A DNA stretch of 64,000 bases from Pseudoxanthomonas suwonensis (GCF_000972865.1 NZ_CP011144.1:1984001-2048000), one strand, 5' to 3'; positions 1 to 14,926 are shown, numbered from the stretch's first letter. The notes: generated by a model not told the origin, from the sequence alone. Translations and numbers: made by a program.

Positions 1-1956
1 ACCCCGATCTGGGACTACCTGGCCGGCCTGGTCGACGACCAGCGCGTGGCCGACGGCCGCGCGCTGCTGGCCACCCATCGCGACCTGCTGGCGCGGCTGC
101 AGGCCGAGTACGGCGTCGATCCGGAAACCGTGGTCGCGGTATGGGGCGTGGAGAGCGACTATGGCCGCGTCACCGGCAAGCGCGCGCTGCGTACCTCGCT
201 GGCCACGCTGGCCTGCGAGGGCCGCCGCCAGTCCTTCTTCCGCGGCGAGTTCCTGGCCCTGCTGTCGCTGCTGCAGTCGGGCGACCTGGCCGACCCGCAC
301 CTGACCGGTTCCTGGGCCGGCGCCTTCGGCCAGACCCAGTTCATTCCCAGCACCTACGCGCGCATCGCGGTCGACGGCGACGGCGACGGCCGCCGCGACC
401 TGGTCGGCAGCATCCCCGATGCGCTGGCCTCCACCGCCAACTATCTGCGGCGAGCCGGCTGGCGCCGCGGCGAGCCCTGGGGCTACGAGGTGCGGCTGCC
501 GGCCGGATTCGATGCCACGCTGGCCGGGCGCAAGGCCAAGCGGCCGCTGGCCGACTGGGTCGCGCGGGGCGTGGTGCGCGTGGACGGCGGCGCGATCGCG
601 CCATCGCAGGCGCCGGCCGCACTGCTGCTGCCGTCCGGGCCGAAGGGACCGGCGTTCCTGGCCTTCGCCAACTACGACGCGATCTATTCCTACAACGCCG
701 CCGAGAGCTACGCGCTGGCGATCGCCACCTTGGCCGACCGCCTGCGCGGCGGCAACGGCATCGCTGCCGCCTGGCCCACCGACGATCCCGGCCTGTCGCG
801 CGCGCAGCGGCGCGAACTGCAGACCCTGCTGCTGACGCGCGGCCACGACATCGGCCAGGCCGACGGCATGATCGGCAGCGCCACCCGTCGCGCGATCGCC
901 GCCGAACAGCAGCGCCTGGGCCTGCAGCCGGCCGATGGCCGTGCCGGGCGCCGCATCCTCGACGCGCTGCGCGCATCGGCGCCGGCCGCACCGGCACCGC
1001 TGCCGTCGAGCACCGCGTTCGCGTTGCCCACCGCGTATCCTTCGCTGCTGCAATCGCCCTCACCCACCTCCCGCAAGGCGCTGAACAAGATGCAGGAAGT
1101 TCCTGGCCTGGCCCTGGGCAAGTTCGAAGGACTGGACGCGCTGCTGGTCGATACCCCGCTGGCGAAGGCGGCGGTATCGCTGTTCGGCGGCCAGGTGGTG
1201 TCGTTCGCGCCGGCCGGGCAGGCCGACGTGTTCTGGCTGTCGCCGCTGCGCGCGTCGTTGCCCACGCCGATCCGCGGCGGCGCGCCGGTGTGCTGGCCGT
1301 ACTTCGGCCGCCAGGGGCAGACCAACGAGGTGCCGGCGCACGGCTTTGTGCGCACCCTGCCCTGGCAGTTGGTGGCCGCCCGCCGCGAGGCCGACGGCAC
1401 CGTGGTCCTGGAGCTGGAACCGCCTGCGCTGCAGGACCTGGCGTTGCGCCTGCGCATGCAGCTGCGCATCGGCCGCACCCTGGAGCAGCGGCTGTCGACC
1501 ACCAACACCGGGCCGGCGCCGGTGCGCTTCACCGAGGCGCTGCACAACTACTTCCGCGTCTCCGATGTCGCCGCGGTGCGCATCGAAGGCCTGGACGGGC
1601 TGACCTTCCTCGACAAGAACGATGGCGGCAACGCCCACGTGCAGCGCGGCCACTGGGACCTGCATGATCCGCGCGATCCCGGCCGTGCCGATCGCCTGTT
1701 CCCGGGCGCCGGAGGAAGCTACCGCCTGGTCGACCCGGGCCTGCGCCGGCGCATCGACCTGGATGTGCAGGACGGGCGCAGCGTGGTGGTGTGGAACCCG
1801 GGCGAGGCCGGCGCCGCGCGCATGGCCGACGTGGGCGCGCACTGGCGCGAATTCGTCTGCCTGGAAGCGGCCAACGCCGGTCCGGACGTGGTCGAACTGG
1901 CCCCGGGCGCGACGCATGCGCTGGTGCAGACCATCGCGGTGTCCCCGCTCGACTGA
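1..1956 (+). CDS. Lytic murein transglycosylase (MltB type) fused to D-hexose-6-phosphate mutarotase; 5' end outside window
   Basis: The frame is open from base 1, reading PIWDYLAGLVDD, which is typical inside MltB-family (SLT_2) transglycosylases, so the true start lies to the left. The N-terminal half cleaves peptidoglycan glycan strands. The signature VWGVESDYGR holds the catalytic Glu, and FGQTQFIPSTY follows. A peptidoglycan-binding repeat (SRAQRRELQTLL to GSATRRAIAAEQQ) comes at about 790-970. After a Pro/Ala/Ser linker the same frame continues into an aldose-epimerase-like domain (from MQEVPGLALGKFEG, base 1090, to the end) with GGAPVCWPYFGRQG and EALHNYFRVSD, as in YeaD-type hexose-6-phosphate mutarotases. 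The two halves act in different compartments, periplasm and cytoplasm. The ATG at 1090, preceded by AAGG, could therefore be an internal start giving a separate mutarotase. Domain calls are strong. Whether one polypeptide is made is uncertain. Confidence 0.85.
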   Translation, partial: TPIWDYLAGLVDDQRVADGRALLATHRDLLARLQAEYGVDPETVVAVWGVESDYGRVTGKRALRTSLATLACEGRRQSFFRGEFLALLSLLQSGDLADPHLTGSWAGAFGQTQFIPSTYARIAVDGDGDGRRDLVGSIPDALASTANYLRRAGWRRGEPWGYEVRLPAGFDATLAGRKAKRPLADWVARGVVRVDGGAIAPSQAPAALLLPSGPKGPAFLAFANYDAIYSYNAAESYALAIATLADRLRGGNGIAAAWPTDDPGLSRAQRRELQTLLLTRGHDIGQADGMIGSATRRAIAAEQQRLGLQPADGRAGRRILDALRASAPAAPAPLPSSTAFALPTAYPSLLQSPSPTSRKALNKMQEVPGLALGKFEGLDALLVDTPLAKAAVSLFGGQVVSFAPAGQADVFWLSPLRASLPTPIRGGAPVCWPYFGRQGQTNEVPAHGFVRTLPWQLVAARREADGTVVLELEPPALQDLALRLRMQLRIGRTLEQRLSTTNTGPAPVRFTEALHNYFRVSDVAAVRIEGLDGLTFLDKNDGGNAHVQRGHWDLHDPRDPGRADRLFPGAGGSYRLVDPGLRRRIDLDVQDGRSVVVWNPGEAGAARMADVGAHWREFVCLEAANAGPDVVELAPGATHALVQTIAVSPLD

Positions 1957-1987
1957 CCCGCCGTTGTGGCGCCGCCGTGCGCTCTTC

Positions 1988-2319
1988 TGTAGGAGCCGGC
2001 ATGACGGCGACACGGGCGTCGGAATCACGAGGGCGTCGCCTTTGCCGGTGGCGTCGTGTCGCCGGCTGAACCCGGCTCCTACAATGGCAGCGCCATGCGC
2101 TTTTCTGTAGGAGCCGGCATGACGGCGACACGGGCGTCGGAATCACGAGGGCGTCGCCTTTGCCGGTGGCGTCGTGTCGCCGGCTGAACCCGGCTCCTAC
2201 AACGGCAGCGCCATGCGCTTTTCTGTAGGAGCCGGCATGACGGCGACACGGGCGTCGGAACCACGAGGGCGTCGCCTGTGCCGGTGGCGTCGTGTCGCCG
2301 GCTGAACCCGGCTCCTACA
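1988..2319. repeat. Three tandem palindromic repeats (TGTAGGAGCC family), 118-bp period
   Basis: Three copies at 1988-2083, 2106-2201 and 2224-2319, each 96 bp. Each begins TGTAGGAGCCGG and ends CCGGCTCCTACA, so the ends are inverted. Copies 1 and 2 are nearly identical and copy 3 differs at a few positions. They fill most of the 595-bp gap 1957-2551, where I see no gene. The structure resembles bacterial REP/BIME elements. Single copies recur across this window. Confidence 0.9.
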
Positions 2320-2513
2320 ACGGCAGCGCGACGCAATCCCCATGCAGGAGTCAATCTATGGGCGACCCGACGCCGCGCGGCGTCGCGGCGTTCAACCGCC
2401 ACGTCCGGATCACGATTTCCCCAACCGCCCCATCGATCCCGGACTCCGGCATTCCCGCGCACCCGCTACACTTCGCGCCTTCCGGACAGGCATGGCGGGC
2501 GCCCTGATGTGGC

Positions 2514-2541
2514 GTGTCGCCGGCTGAACCCGGCTCCTACA
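2514..2541. repeat. Half-copy of the TGTAGGAGCC palindromic repeat
   Basis: Only the right half of the element is present (GTGTCGCCGGCTGAAC to CTCCTACA). It ends directly before the AAGGA that acts as ribosome binding site for the transporter starting at 2552, so it lies in that gene's leader. Confidence 0.75.
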
Positions 2542-2551
2542 AGGACCAGGC

Positions 2552-3823
2552 GTGGATCCATCCCTGCACCGGCCCGGCGTGCGACGCGCGGCGCTGGCCT
2601 TCATCTTCGTCACCGTGCTGATCGACGTGCTGGCGTTCGGCGTGATCATCCCGGTGCTGCCGCACCTGGTCGAGGAGTTCACCGGCGGCGACATCGCCAG
2701 CGCCGCGCGCTGGGTCGGCGTGTTCGGCATGGTGTTCGCCGCGGTGCAGTTCGTGTCCACGCCGGTGCAGGGCGCGCTGTCGGACCGCTACGGCCGGCGG
2801 CCGGTGATCCTGCTGTCGTGCCTGGGCCTGGGCCTGGATTTCATCTTCATGGCCCTGGCCACTTCGCTGCCGATGCTGCTGGTCGGCCGGATCATCTCCG
2901 GCATCGCCTCGGCCAGCTTCACCACCGCCAACGCCTACATCGCCGACGTCACCGCACCGGAGAAGCGCGCCAAGAGCTTCGGCATGATCGGCGCGGCGTT
3001 CGGCCTGGGCTTCGTGATCGGCCCGCTGATCGGCGGCTGGCTGGGCGGGATCGACCTGCGCCTGCCGTTCTGGTTCGCCGCCGGGCTGGCGCTGCTGAAC
3101 TTCCTCTACGGCTGGTTCGTGCTGCCCGAGTCGTTGTCGCCGCAGCGGCGCACGCCGCGCTTCGACGTCTCGCACGCCAACCCGTTCGGCGCGCTGGCGC
3201 TGCTGCGCAGCTATCCGCAGGTGTTCGGCCTGGCCGCGGTGGTGTTCCTGGCGCAGCTGGCGCACTACGTGTACCCGAGCATCTTCGTGCTGTTCGCCGA
3301 CTACCGCTACCAGTGGGGGCCGCGCGAGGTGAGCTGGGTGCTGGCGATGGTCGGCGTGCTGAGCATCGTGGTGAACGCCGGGCTGGTCGGGCGCACGGTC
3401 AAGGCGATCGGCGAGCGGCGCACGCTGCTGCTGGGGCTGGCCTGCGGCGTGGCCGGCTTCGTGGTCTACGGCCTGGCCGACCACGGCTGGCTGTTCATCG
3501 TCGGCCTGCCGGTGAGCGCGCTGTGGGCGCTGGCCGCGCCGGCCACCCAGGCGCTGATCACCCGCCAGGTCGGTCCGGAGGTGCAGGGCCGCATCCAGGG
3601 CGCACTGATGAGCCTGACCAGCCTGGCCGGCATCGCCGGGCCGATGCTGTTCGCCAACGTGTTCGCACTGTTCGTCGGCAGCAACGCGCCGGCGCAGCTG
3701 CCCGGCGCACCGTGGTTCCTGGCCGCGCTGCTGCTGGCCTGCGCCTGGGGCGTGGGCTGGCGCTACGCGCGGCCGGCGGTGGTGGCGCGGGAAGTGCCGG
3801 GCCCGGCTGCATCCGGTCGCTGA
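2552..3823 (+). CDS. MFS exporter, TetA/TCR-like
   Basis: A 423-residue inner-membrane transporter of the major facilitator superfamily, the usual length for a 12-helix drug:proton antiporter. The first helix (LIDVLAFGVIIPVLPHLV) and the loop-2/3 motif GALSDRYGRRPVI are characteristic of the Tet(A)/TCR branch. A second family-typical stretch is PEKRAKSFGMIGAAFGLGFV. It starts with GTG, preceded by AAGGA immediately after a half repeat element. It is convergent with the PepSY gene and separated from it by a strong hairpin. Substrate is unknown. Similarity to tetracycline exporters is a family trait and does not show resistance. Confidence 0.85.
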   Translation: MDPSLHRPGVRRAALAFIFVTVLIDVLAFGVIIPVLPHLVEEFTGGDIASAARWVGVFGMVFAAVQFVSTPVQGALSDRYGRRPVILLSCLGLGLDFIFMALATSLPMLLVGRIISGIASASFTTANAYIADVTAPEKRAKSFGMIGAAFGLGFVIGPLIGGWLGGIDLRLPFWFAAGLALLNFLYGWFVLPESLSPQRRTPRFDVSHANPFGALALLRSYPQVFGLAAVVFLAQLAHYVYPSIFVLFADYRYQWGPREVSWVLAMVGVLSIVVNAGLVGRTVKAIGERRTLLLGLACGVAGFVVYGLADHGWLFIVGLPVSALWALAAPATQALITRQVGPEVQGRIQGALMSLTSLAGIAGPMLFANVFALFVGSNAPAQLPGAPWFLAALLLACAWGVGWRYARPAVVAREVPGPAASGR

Positions 3824-3840
3824 AACGTCGTCCCCTCCGC

Positions 3841-3872
3841 ACCGTCGTCCCGGCGTTCGCCGGGACGACGGT
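3841..3872. terminator. Perfect 15-bp hairpin between convergent genes
   Basis: ACCGTCGTCCCGGCG, a TT loop, and its exact reverse complement. It lies between the 3' ends of the MFS gene and the PepSY gene, so it may act as a bidirectional terminator. Its core (GTCGTCCCGGCG) also belongs to the second repeat family of the window. There is no clear T tract. Confidence 0.6.
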
Positions 3873-3893
3873 GCAGGGGATGATCGTCCTGCC

Positions 3894-4325
3894 TCAATCG
3901 TTCTCCACCGCCAGGATCCTCCCGTCCTGCGGGTCGACTCTGATCTCGACTTTCCTGCCATCCTCGCGCTCGGCGTCGGCCTTCCAGATGCCGTCGTCGT
4001 AGTCGACGTCGTGGACCTTGGAGTAGCCGGCGGCGGCGAGCCGGGCCTTCACGTCCTCGGCGCTGAGATTGGAGACCACGTCCTCGGCGTACACGCGGCC
4101 GCTGGCCGGATCCACGCGCACGTCGACGCGGTTGCCGTCGGCGCTGGTGGCGTCGGTCTCCCACATGCCGTCGTCGAACTCGAGGTCGTCGATGCGGGTG
4201 TAGCCCTGCCCGGTCAGCAGCGCGCGCACCTGCGGTTCGGTCAGGGTCGCGGCGGACTTGTCGGCGAAGGCCGGGGCGGCGGCGAACGTGGCGAGCAGGG
4301 CGAGCGAAAGAGGGCGCAGGTTCAT
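3894..4325 (-). CDS. Secreted PepSY-domain protein with two repeats
   Basis: A 143-residue protein with a Sec signal peptide (LRPLSLALLATFAAAPAFA), so periplasmic or secreted. The mature part has two similar PepSY-like units: GQGYTRIDDLEFDDGMWETD and AAGYSKVHDVDYDDGIWKAD, each followed by an RVDPxxGR(V/I) strand. PepSY domains are often linked to protease inhibition or regulation. The ATG at 4325 is chosen because AGGAG precedes it and the signal peptide starts there. A longer open frame upstream runs through a repeat element and is not credible. Confidence 0.8.
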   Translation of the reverse strand: MNLRPLSLALLATFAAAPAFADKSAATLTEPQVRALLTGQGYTRIDDLEFDDGMWETDATSADGNRVDVRVDPASGRVYAEDVVSNLSAEDVKARLAAAGYSKVHDVDYDDGIWKADAEREDGRKVEIRVDPQDGRILAVEND

Positions 4326-4444
4326 CGGTAGCTCCTGTCGTAACGGGAGCGCCACCTTGAAATGGCCGGCTTCAGCCCGAGGTGAATGCGCGCGCGCATG
4401 GCCGCGGTTCATCACCGTCAACGCCGCATCGACGCCCCGCCTCT

Positions 4445-4541
4445 TGTAGGAGCCGGGTTCAGCCGGCGACACGGGCGTCGGGAATACGAGGAAGTCGCCT
4501 GTGCCGACGTGGCGTGTCGCCGGCTGAACCCGGCTCCTACA
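4445..4541. repeat. TGTAGGAGCC palindromic repeat
   Basis: Full element with inverted ends. Its right end overlaps the last codons of the NRDE gene, whose TAG stop (4537-4539 on the minus strand) is the TAG of the repeat terminus. Confidence 0.85.
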
Positions 4542-5307
4542 AAGAGCGTGCGATCGTCAGGCGCGTTTCGCCCAGCGGCACGCCCATCGGACCCCAGCGC
4601 CGCTCCACGATCACGCCGCCGCCGTCGTGGTTCAGCGCGACCACGGTACTGGCGCGCGTGCCGTAATCCTCGCCGCGGATGAATGCGGCCGACAGCCAGC
4701 GCTCGCGCTCCAGGCCGATGCCGGTGTCGGGCAGCCGCGCGTCCGGGTAGCGGGTCTCGTCGGCCAGCGCAGCGAACAGCGGCGCGAAATCCTGCCCGTC
4801 ACCGGCATCGAGCCAGTCGCGCAGGCGCGCGCCCAGCGTTTCCGCCTTCGGCCAGGGCGTGTCCAGCGCCGCATTGGACAGCACGTGCACGCCGTCGGCC
4901 AGTGTGGCCAGGCGCACCTGCGGCAGGTTGCCGACCCAGGTGCAGGCCTGCGCATCGGCCAGCAGCAGGTTGAACGGCCGGTACCGCTCGGCGCTGGGCA
5001 GCAGCGCCTGCGCGCGTCCCGGCGCGTCATCCTCGCCGCGCAGGTAGTCGCTGGCCAGCAACCCGCGCGACAGGCCGTCCTGCGGCCGGCGCAGATCGCG
5101 CACATTGGTCACCAGCGCGCAGCGGCCGCGCGCGTCCACGCCCAGCCAGGTGCCGCCGGCCTCCAGGTCGCGGCCGGCGACGATGCCGGACCCGTCGTCC
5201 CAGGCCGCCAGCGGCGCCGTCGGGCGTGCGTGGAACTCGTCGCGGTTGCCGGCCAGCAGCAGCCGCCAGCGCGGATGCGCGTTCCAGGCTAAGGCGACCA
5301 CGCACAT
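4537..5307 (-). CDS. NRDE (TANGO2-like) family protein
   Basis: A 256-residue protein starting MCVVALAW, followed by LLAGNRDEFHARPTAPLAAW. The NRDE motif and the Cys at position 2 mark this family, where Cys2 is a predicted N-terminal nucleophile once Met is removed. GGTWLGVDARGRCALVTNVR is also family-typical. The biochemical role in bacteria is poorly defined, and eukaryotic TANGO2 has been linked to heme and lipid handling. GGAG lies just upstream of the ATG. The stop codon is contributed by the adjacent repeat. The mgsA gene lies upstream in the same direction, 27 bp away, so the two may be co-transcribed. Confidence 0.85.
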   Translation of the reverse strand: MCVVALAWNAHPRWRLLLAGNRDEFHARPTAPLAAWDDGSGIVAGRDLEAGGTWLGVDARGRCALVTNVRDLRRPQDGLSRGLLASDYLRGEDDAPGRAQALLPSAERYRPFNLLLADAQACTWVGNLPQVRLATLADGVHVLSNAALDTPWPKAETLGARLRDWLDAGDGQDFAPLFAALADETRYPDARLPDTGIGLERERWLSAAFIRGEDYGTRASTVVALNHDGGGVIVERRWGPMGVPLGETRLTIARSL

Positions 5308-5334
5308 GGCGGCAGGCTCCGTATCCGGCGAAGG

Positions 5335-6216
5335 TCAGGCGGCGCGCAGCTGGGCCCGGCGCCGCGCGGCCGCGATCCAGCGCGCGGCCACGCCCGGCGA
5401 GGTGATGCACACCGCCTCGTCGGTCACCGTGGTCACCGCGCGCTCGAGCAGCTGGATGTCGGCCTCGTGCTGGCGCGCCACGTGCGGGTCCTCGAAGAAC
5501 ACCGCGCGCTGGCAGCGGTGTTCCAGCACCAGGTCGGCGATCTGCGCGTCGCCGCCCATCGGCCCGCTGAGGAAGCGGTGCGCCCACGGTGTGTCCTGCG
5601 GCCAGCCGCGGCTCCAGGCCATTTCGTTCAGGCGCTGGCCGGTGGTGCCGGTGGCCACGCGCCGGGCGAAGCGCGACAGCACGTCGTAGTGTTCGGCGGC
5701 GAAGGCCAGCATCTGCGGCTTCATCGCATCGTGCGCGATCAGCGCCAGGGTCTGCGATTCGAACGCGTGGAAGCGGTCGGCGGCAGGATCCGGCGCCAGC
5801 CCGGCGTGGATGCGCTCGTTCTCGATCCAGTCGCGCGCGCTGGCCACGGTGGAAATGAAAGGCTTGCCGTGGATCACGCACTGGCGCTTGAGCGCGATCG
5901 CTTCGGGGAAGATCGAGGATGGATCGACCGGGTCGATCAGGTAGATCGCTCCGTCCAGGGTGCGCGCGTCGCCCTCCATGCCGACCACCTCGGCGACCAG
6001 CTTCATCAGCCCGCCTTCGCGGCCGTAGGGGTAGCGCTTCAGTCCGGCATAGCCGGCGAGCATGCCGGCGGCGGCGATCGCGTCGTGGGTGCGGCCGACC
6101 GCGTGCAGGCCGAGGCCCAGTTCGCGGATGCCGGGCTCGCAGGCGCGCAGCCAGCGGAACAGCGCGGCGTCCTCGGTGGCGTGGTGCAGGCGGTTGGCGG
6201 CGAGGCCCAGGCGCAT
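5335..6216 (-). CDS. mgsA: Methylglyoxal synthase, two-domain form
   Basis: A 293-residue protein, about twice the length of E. coli MgsA (about 152). The C-terminal half (residues about 157-285) carries the family signatures: LIAHDAMKP, VATGTTGQRL, FLSGPMGGDAQIA and VFFEDPHVARQHEADI. These support conversion of dihydroxyacetone phosphate to methylglyoxal in the cytoplasm. The N-terminal half (1-130) follows the same order in eroded form: LHAVGRTHDAI, YPYGREGGLMKLVAEV, and LIDPVDPSSIFPEAIALKR. It looks like a degenerate duplicate domain that has lost the phosphate-binding TGTTG loop. Start at 6216 is the best-placed ATG, though its ribosome binding site is weak. Confidence 0.85.
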   Translation of the reverse strand: MRLGLAANRLHHATEDAALFRWLRACEPGIRELGLGLHAVGRTHDAIAAAGMLAGYAGLKRYPYGREGGLMKLVAEVVGMEGDARTLDGAIYLIDPVDPSSIFPEAIALKRQCVIHGKPFISTVASARDWIENERIHAGLAPDPAADRFHAFESQTLALIAHDAMKPQMLAFAAEHYDVLSRFARRVATGTTGQRLNEMAWSRGWPQDTPWAHRFLSGPMGGDAQIADLVLEHRCQRAVFFEDPHVARQHEADIQLLERAVTTVTDEAVCITSPGVAARWIAAARRRAQLRAA

Positions 6217-6277
6217 GTGCGTCGATCCGTGGAGTGGGTGGGTCGATGCCAGTCTAACGGCAGCACAGACCCGCCAC

Positions 6278-6375
6278 CGTCGTCCCGGCGCACGCCGGGA
6301 CCCAGCGACTTTTGCCTTTCCAGCAACCGGACGTGCGCGCACAAGTCACTGGTCCCAGCGTGCGCCGGGACGACG
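6278..6375. repeat. Inverted pair of GTCGTCCCGGCG-type repeats
   Basis: Two 32-33 bp units in opposite orientation, 6278-6310 and 6344-6375, with tails (CCAGCGACT / AGTCACTGG) facing each other. Each contains its own short palindrome (CCCGGCGcacGCCGGG). They occupy the 249-bp gap 6217-6465 between two minus-strand genes. I see no gene there. Confidence 0.8.
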
Positions 6376-6465
6376 TGGCAGGTGTTGGCGAGGGCGTGTG
6401 CCGGGTCGCGGGGCCGGAACCCCGCGACCCCGCGGATCGGGGCGGCAAGCCGCCCGCGCGTGCCG

Positions 6466-7053
6466 TCAGCGGACGAAGGCTCCGCTCCGGCGCAGGTTGC
6501 GCGTGCGCGACTGGGCCAGGAAGCTGATCGACGCGAGCAGGATGAACACCACCAGCGTGCGCGAATTGATCGGCATCATCCCGTTCGGCGCCTGCGCGCC
6601 GAAGATCAGGGCCAGGCCGGTGACGGCGAAGTACGCGCCGGCGAAGGCCGAGGACACGATGGTCAGCCAGCTGCCCAGGTAGCGGCCGCCGAACGCGCCC
6701 AGGCCGACGCCGCCGAGGGCGAGCAGGGTCAGCAGCCAGCTGTGACCGATGCCGATCAGCGAGGTGAAGAACAGCGCCACGACCAGGCCGAGGATCGCGC
6801 CGGCCGCGTACACCGCGATCCGGACGAACGAATAGAGGATCCCGCCCAATGCGGCGCCGAGCACGACCGCGATCAGGGTCTGCACCGCCGGGCTGGGCCC
6901 ACCGGCGATCGAGCCGAGGAACGCCGAGACCAGGCCGAAGCCGATGTAGAAACCGGCGAACGCCAGCACCACCCGGAACATCGCGGCACCGTAGACGATC
7001 ATCACCGTGCCGCACGCCAGGGCGATGACGCCCCACAGGAATCCGTAGTCCAT
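6466..7053 (-). CDS. Multi-pass membrane protein, DUF4203/TMEM198-like
   Basis: A 195-residue very hydrophobic protein with six or seven predicted membrane segments, beginning MDYGFLWGVIALACGTVMIV. Gly-rich helices such as LGAALGGILY, ILGLVVALFF and LALGGVGLGAFGG resemble DUF4203 proteins of unknown function. The ATG at 7053 is preceded by GGGAG. An open frame further upstream adds an Arg-rich stretch and is unlikely. The gene is divergent from the alcohol dehydrogenase gene, sharing a 162-bp promoter region. Confidence 0.7.
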   Translation of the reverse strand: MDYGFLWGVIALACGTVMIVYGAAMFRVVLAFAGFYIGFGLVSAFLGSIAGGPSPAVQTLIAVVLGAALGGILYSFVRIAVYAAGAILGLVVALFFTSLIGIGHSWLLTLLALGGVGLGAFGGRYLGSWLTIVSSAFAGAYFAVTGLALIFGAQAPNGMMPINSRTLVVFILLASISFLAQSRTRNLRRSGAFVR

Positions 7054-7145
7054 CGCACAACTCCCCGGAGGTGGATGTGCGGCGGAGCGTAGCAGACAAA
7101 ACCGGCGGCCACGGCGCGTTCGCACATGCGGGGCGGTATGGCCGA

Positions 7146-7187
7146 TTGACTTCGATCAACCGGACAGCAACGCCGCGGGTGTAGGGT
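7146..7187 (+). promoter_or_regulatory. FNR/ANR-type box and -10 element ahead of alcohol dehydrogenase
   Basis: TTGACTTCGATCAA (7146-7159) matches the FNR/ANR consensus TTGAT-N4-ATCAA in all but one half-site base. A -10-like TAGGGT lies at 7182-7187, implying a start near 7194. This puts the box centre at about -41.5, the position of class II FNR-activated promoters. The inference is oxygen-limited induction of the downstream dehydrogenase. A Clp/CRP-type regulator is an alternative reader. Confidence 0.65.
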
Positions 7188-7215
7188 GGAAATCCCCTCC
7201 CGCGAGGACCGAACC

Positions 7216-8244
7216 ATGGACAAGACGATGAAGGCCGCCGTGGTGCGCGGCTTCGGCCAGCCGCTGGCGATCGAGGAAGTGCCGGTGCCGCGACCGGGCC
7301 CGGGCGATCTGCTGGTGAAGATCGAGGCCTGCGGCGTCTGCCACACCGACCTGCATGCCGCCGAAGGCGACTGGCCGGTCAAGCCGCAGCCACCCTTCAT
7401 TCCCGGCCACGAGGGCGTGGGCCACGTGGTCGCGGTCGGCGCCGCCGTCAACCACGTCAAGGAAGGCGACCGGGTCGGCATCCCCTGGCTGTATTCGGCC
7501 TGCGGCTACTGCGAGCACTGCCTGGGCGGCTGGGAGACGCTGTGCGAGGCGCAGCAGAACACCGGCTACTCGGTCAACGGCGGTTTCGCCCAGTACGCGC
7601 TGGCCAACGCCAACTACGCCGGCCACCTGCCGGCGCAGGTCGGCTTCGTCGAGGTCGCACCGATCCTGTGCGCCGGTGTCACCGTCTACAAGGGCCTGAA
7701 GGTGACCGACACCAAGCCCGGCGACTGGGTGGTGATCTCCGGCATCGGCGGCCTGGGCCACATGGCCGTGCAGTACGCACGGGCGATGGGTTTGAACGTG
7801 GCCGCGGTGGACGTGGACGACGCGAAGCTGGCGCTGGCGAGCCGGCTGGGCGCGGCCGTCACGGTCAATGCGCTCAACACCGACCCGGCGGAGTTCCTGA
7901 AGCAGGAGATCGGCGGCGCGCACGGCGCGCTGGTCACCGCGGTCTCGCCCAGGGCCTTCGAGCAGGCGCTGGGGATGTTGCGCCGCGGTGGCACGATGTC
8001 GCTGGTCGGCCTGCCGCCGGGCGGCTTCCCGCTGGACATCTTCGGCATGGTGCTCAACGGGATCACCGTGCGCGGCTCGATCGTCGGCACCCGGCTTGAC
8101 CTGCAGGAGTCGCTGGAGTTCGCCGCGCAGGGCAAGGTCGCCGCGACCGTGGCCACCGAGAAGCTGGAGAACATCAACGAGGTGTTCGCGCGCATGCACA
8201 AGGGCGAGATCGAGGGCCGCATCGTGCTCGACCTGGCGGCCTGA
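7216..8244 (+). CDS. adhP: Zinc-dependent alcohol dehydrogenase, AdhP type
   Basis: A 342-residue cytoplasmic MDR-family enzyme interconverting alcohols and aldehydes with NAD(P). Visible are the catalytic zinc motif [24 protein letters not shown], the structural zinc cysteines in [15 protein letters not shown], and the dinucleotide-binding loop [13 protein letters not shown]. The ATG at 7216 follows GAGG and starts the usual MKAAVV region. An upstream ATG at 7186 would add ten atypical residues. The upstream FNR-like box suggests low-oxygen expression. Methylglyoxal synthase is encoded nearby on the other strand, but a shared pathway is only a guess. Confidence 0.9.
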   Translation: MDKTMKAAVVRGFGQPLAIEEVPVPRPGPGDLLVKIEACGVCHTDLHAAEGDWPVKPQPPFIPGHEGVGHVVAVGAAVNHVKEGDRVGIPWLYSACGYCEHCLGGWETLCEAQQNTGYSVNGGFAQYALANANYAGHLPAQVGFVEVAPILCAGVTVYKGLKVTDTKPGDWVVISGIGGLGHMAVQYARAMGLNVAAVDVDDAKLALASRLGAAVTVNALNTDPAEFLKQEIGGAHGALVTAVSPRAFEQALGMLRRGGTMSLVGLPPGGFPLDIFGMVLNGITVRGSIVGTRLDLQESLEFAAQGKVAATVATEKLENINEVFARMHKGEIEGRIVLDLAA

Positions 8245-8246
8245 TC

Positions 8247-8290
8247 AAAAAGCCCCTCTCCCTCCGGGAGAGGGGTTGGGGAGAGGGTCG
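8247..8290. terminator. Repeat-type hairpin downstream of adhP
   Basis: CCCCTCTCCC-TCC-GGGAGAGGGG (8253-8275) directly after the adhP stop codon, then a second GGGGAGAGGGT. It is preceded by AAAAAG. The sequence looks like a common xanthomonad intergenic repeat that probably doubles as a terminator. No gene is seen in 8245-8445. Confidence 0.6.
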
Positions 8291-8397
8291 GGAGGGCTGC
8301 GAAGTCACCGATCGCCGTCGCGCTGCCGCACCCTCATCCGCCTTGCGGGCATCTTCTATCCCGAGAGCACCTAGTCCCGGGGGGAGAAGGAAAAGCG

Positions 8398-8421
8398 AAG
8401 GCCCCGGCTTCCCGGGGCCTT
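8398..8421 (-). terminator. Terminator of gltD
   Basis: Perfect hairpin AAGGCCCCGG-CTTC-CCGGGGCCTT. On the minus strand it is followed by CGCTTTTCC, a usable T stretch. It lies 25 bp past the gltD stop codon. Confidence 0.75.
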
Positions 8422-8445
8422 CCTGTACTCCCGTGGCGAAGACGC

Positions 8446-14670
<6,225 letters not shown>

Positions 14671-14926
14671 CTCGAAAAACGGCGCACGGCGTGCTGTTCG
14701 CCGGACGCGGAGCGAAGGCGGCACCGCGCACAGTTTCCCCAGAAACTGACGCTACCTGTCTGTGCCACCGGTCATGCGACTAGAGCATAAGTGTTGCAGT
14801 GCCGCAACCGGACTTGGACACCGGAAAAAGGTGCATTTGCAACTGTCTGCGGCACGTCGCTCGGCCGACCCGCGCAGCGGGAGCCCAGATACCTGCGGAC
14901 GGTCTGATCGGCTGAGCGATGAAGCG

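Noticed and set aside
1988..2319. Tandem 118-bp repeats as a CRISPR array
   Set aside because: Units of 96 bp with nearly identical short intervals and inverted ends, no variable spacers and no cas genes.
3894..4472. Longer PepSY protein starting at 4472
   Set aside because: The extra residues are translated repeat element and remove the signal peptide from the N-terminus.
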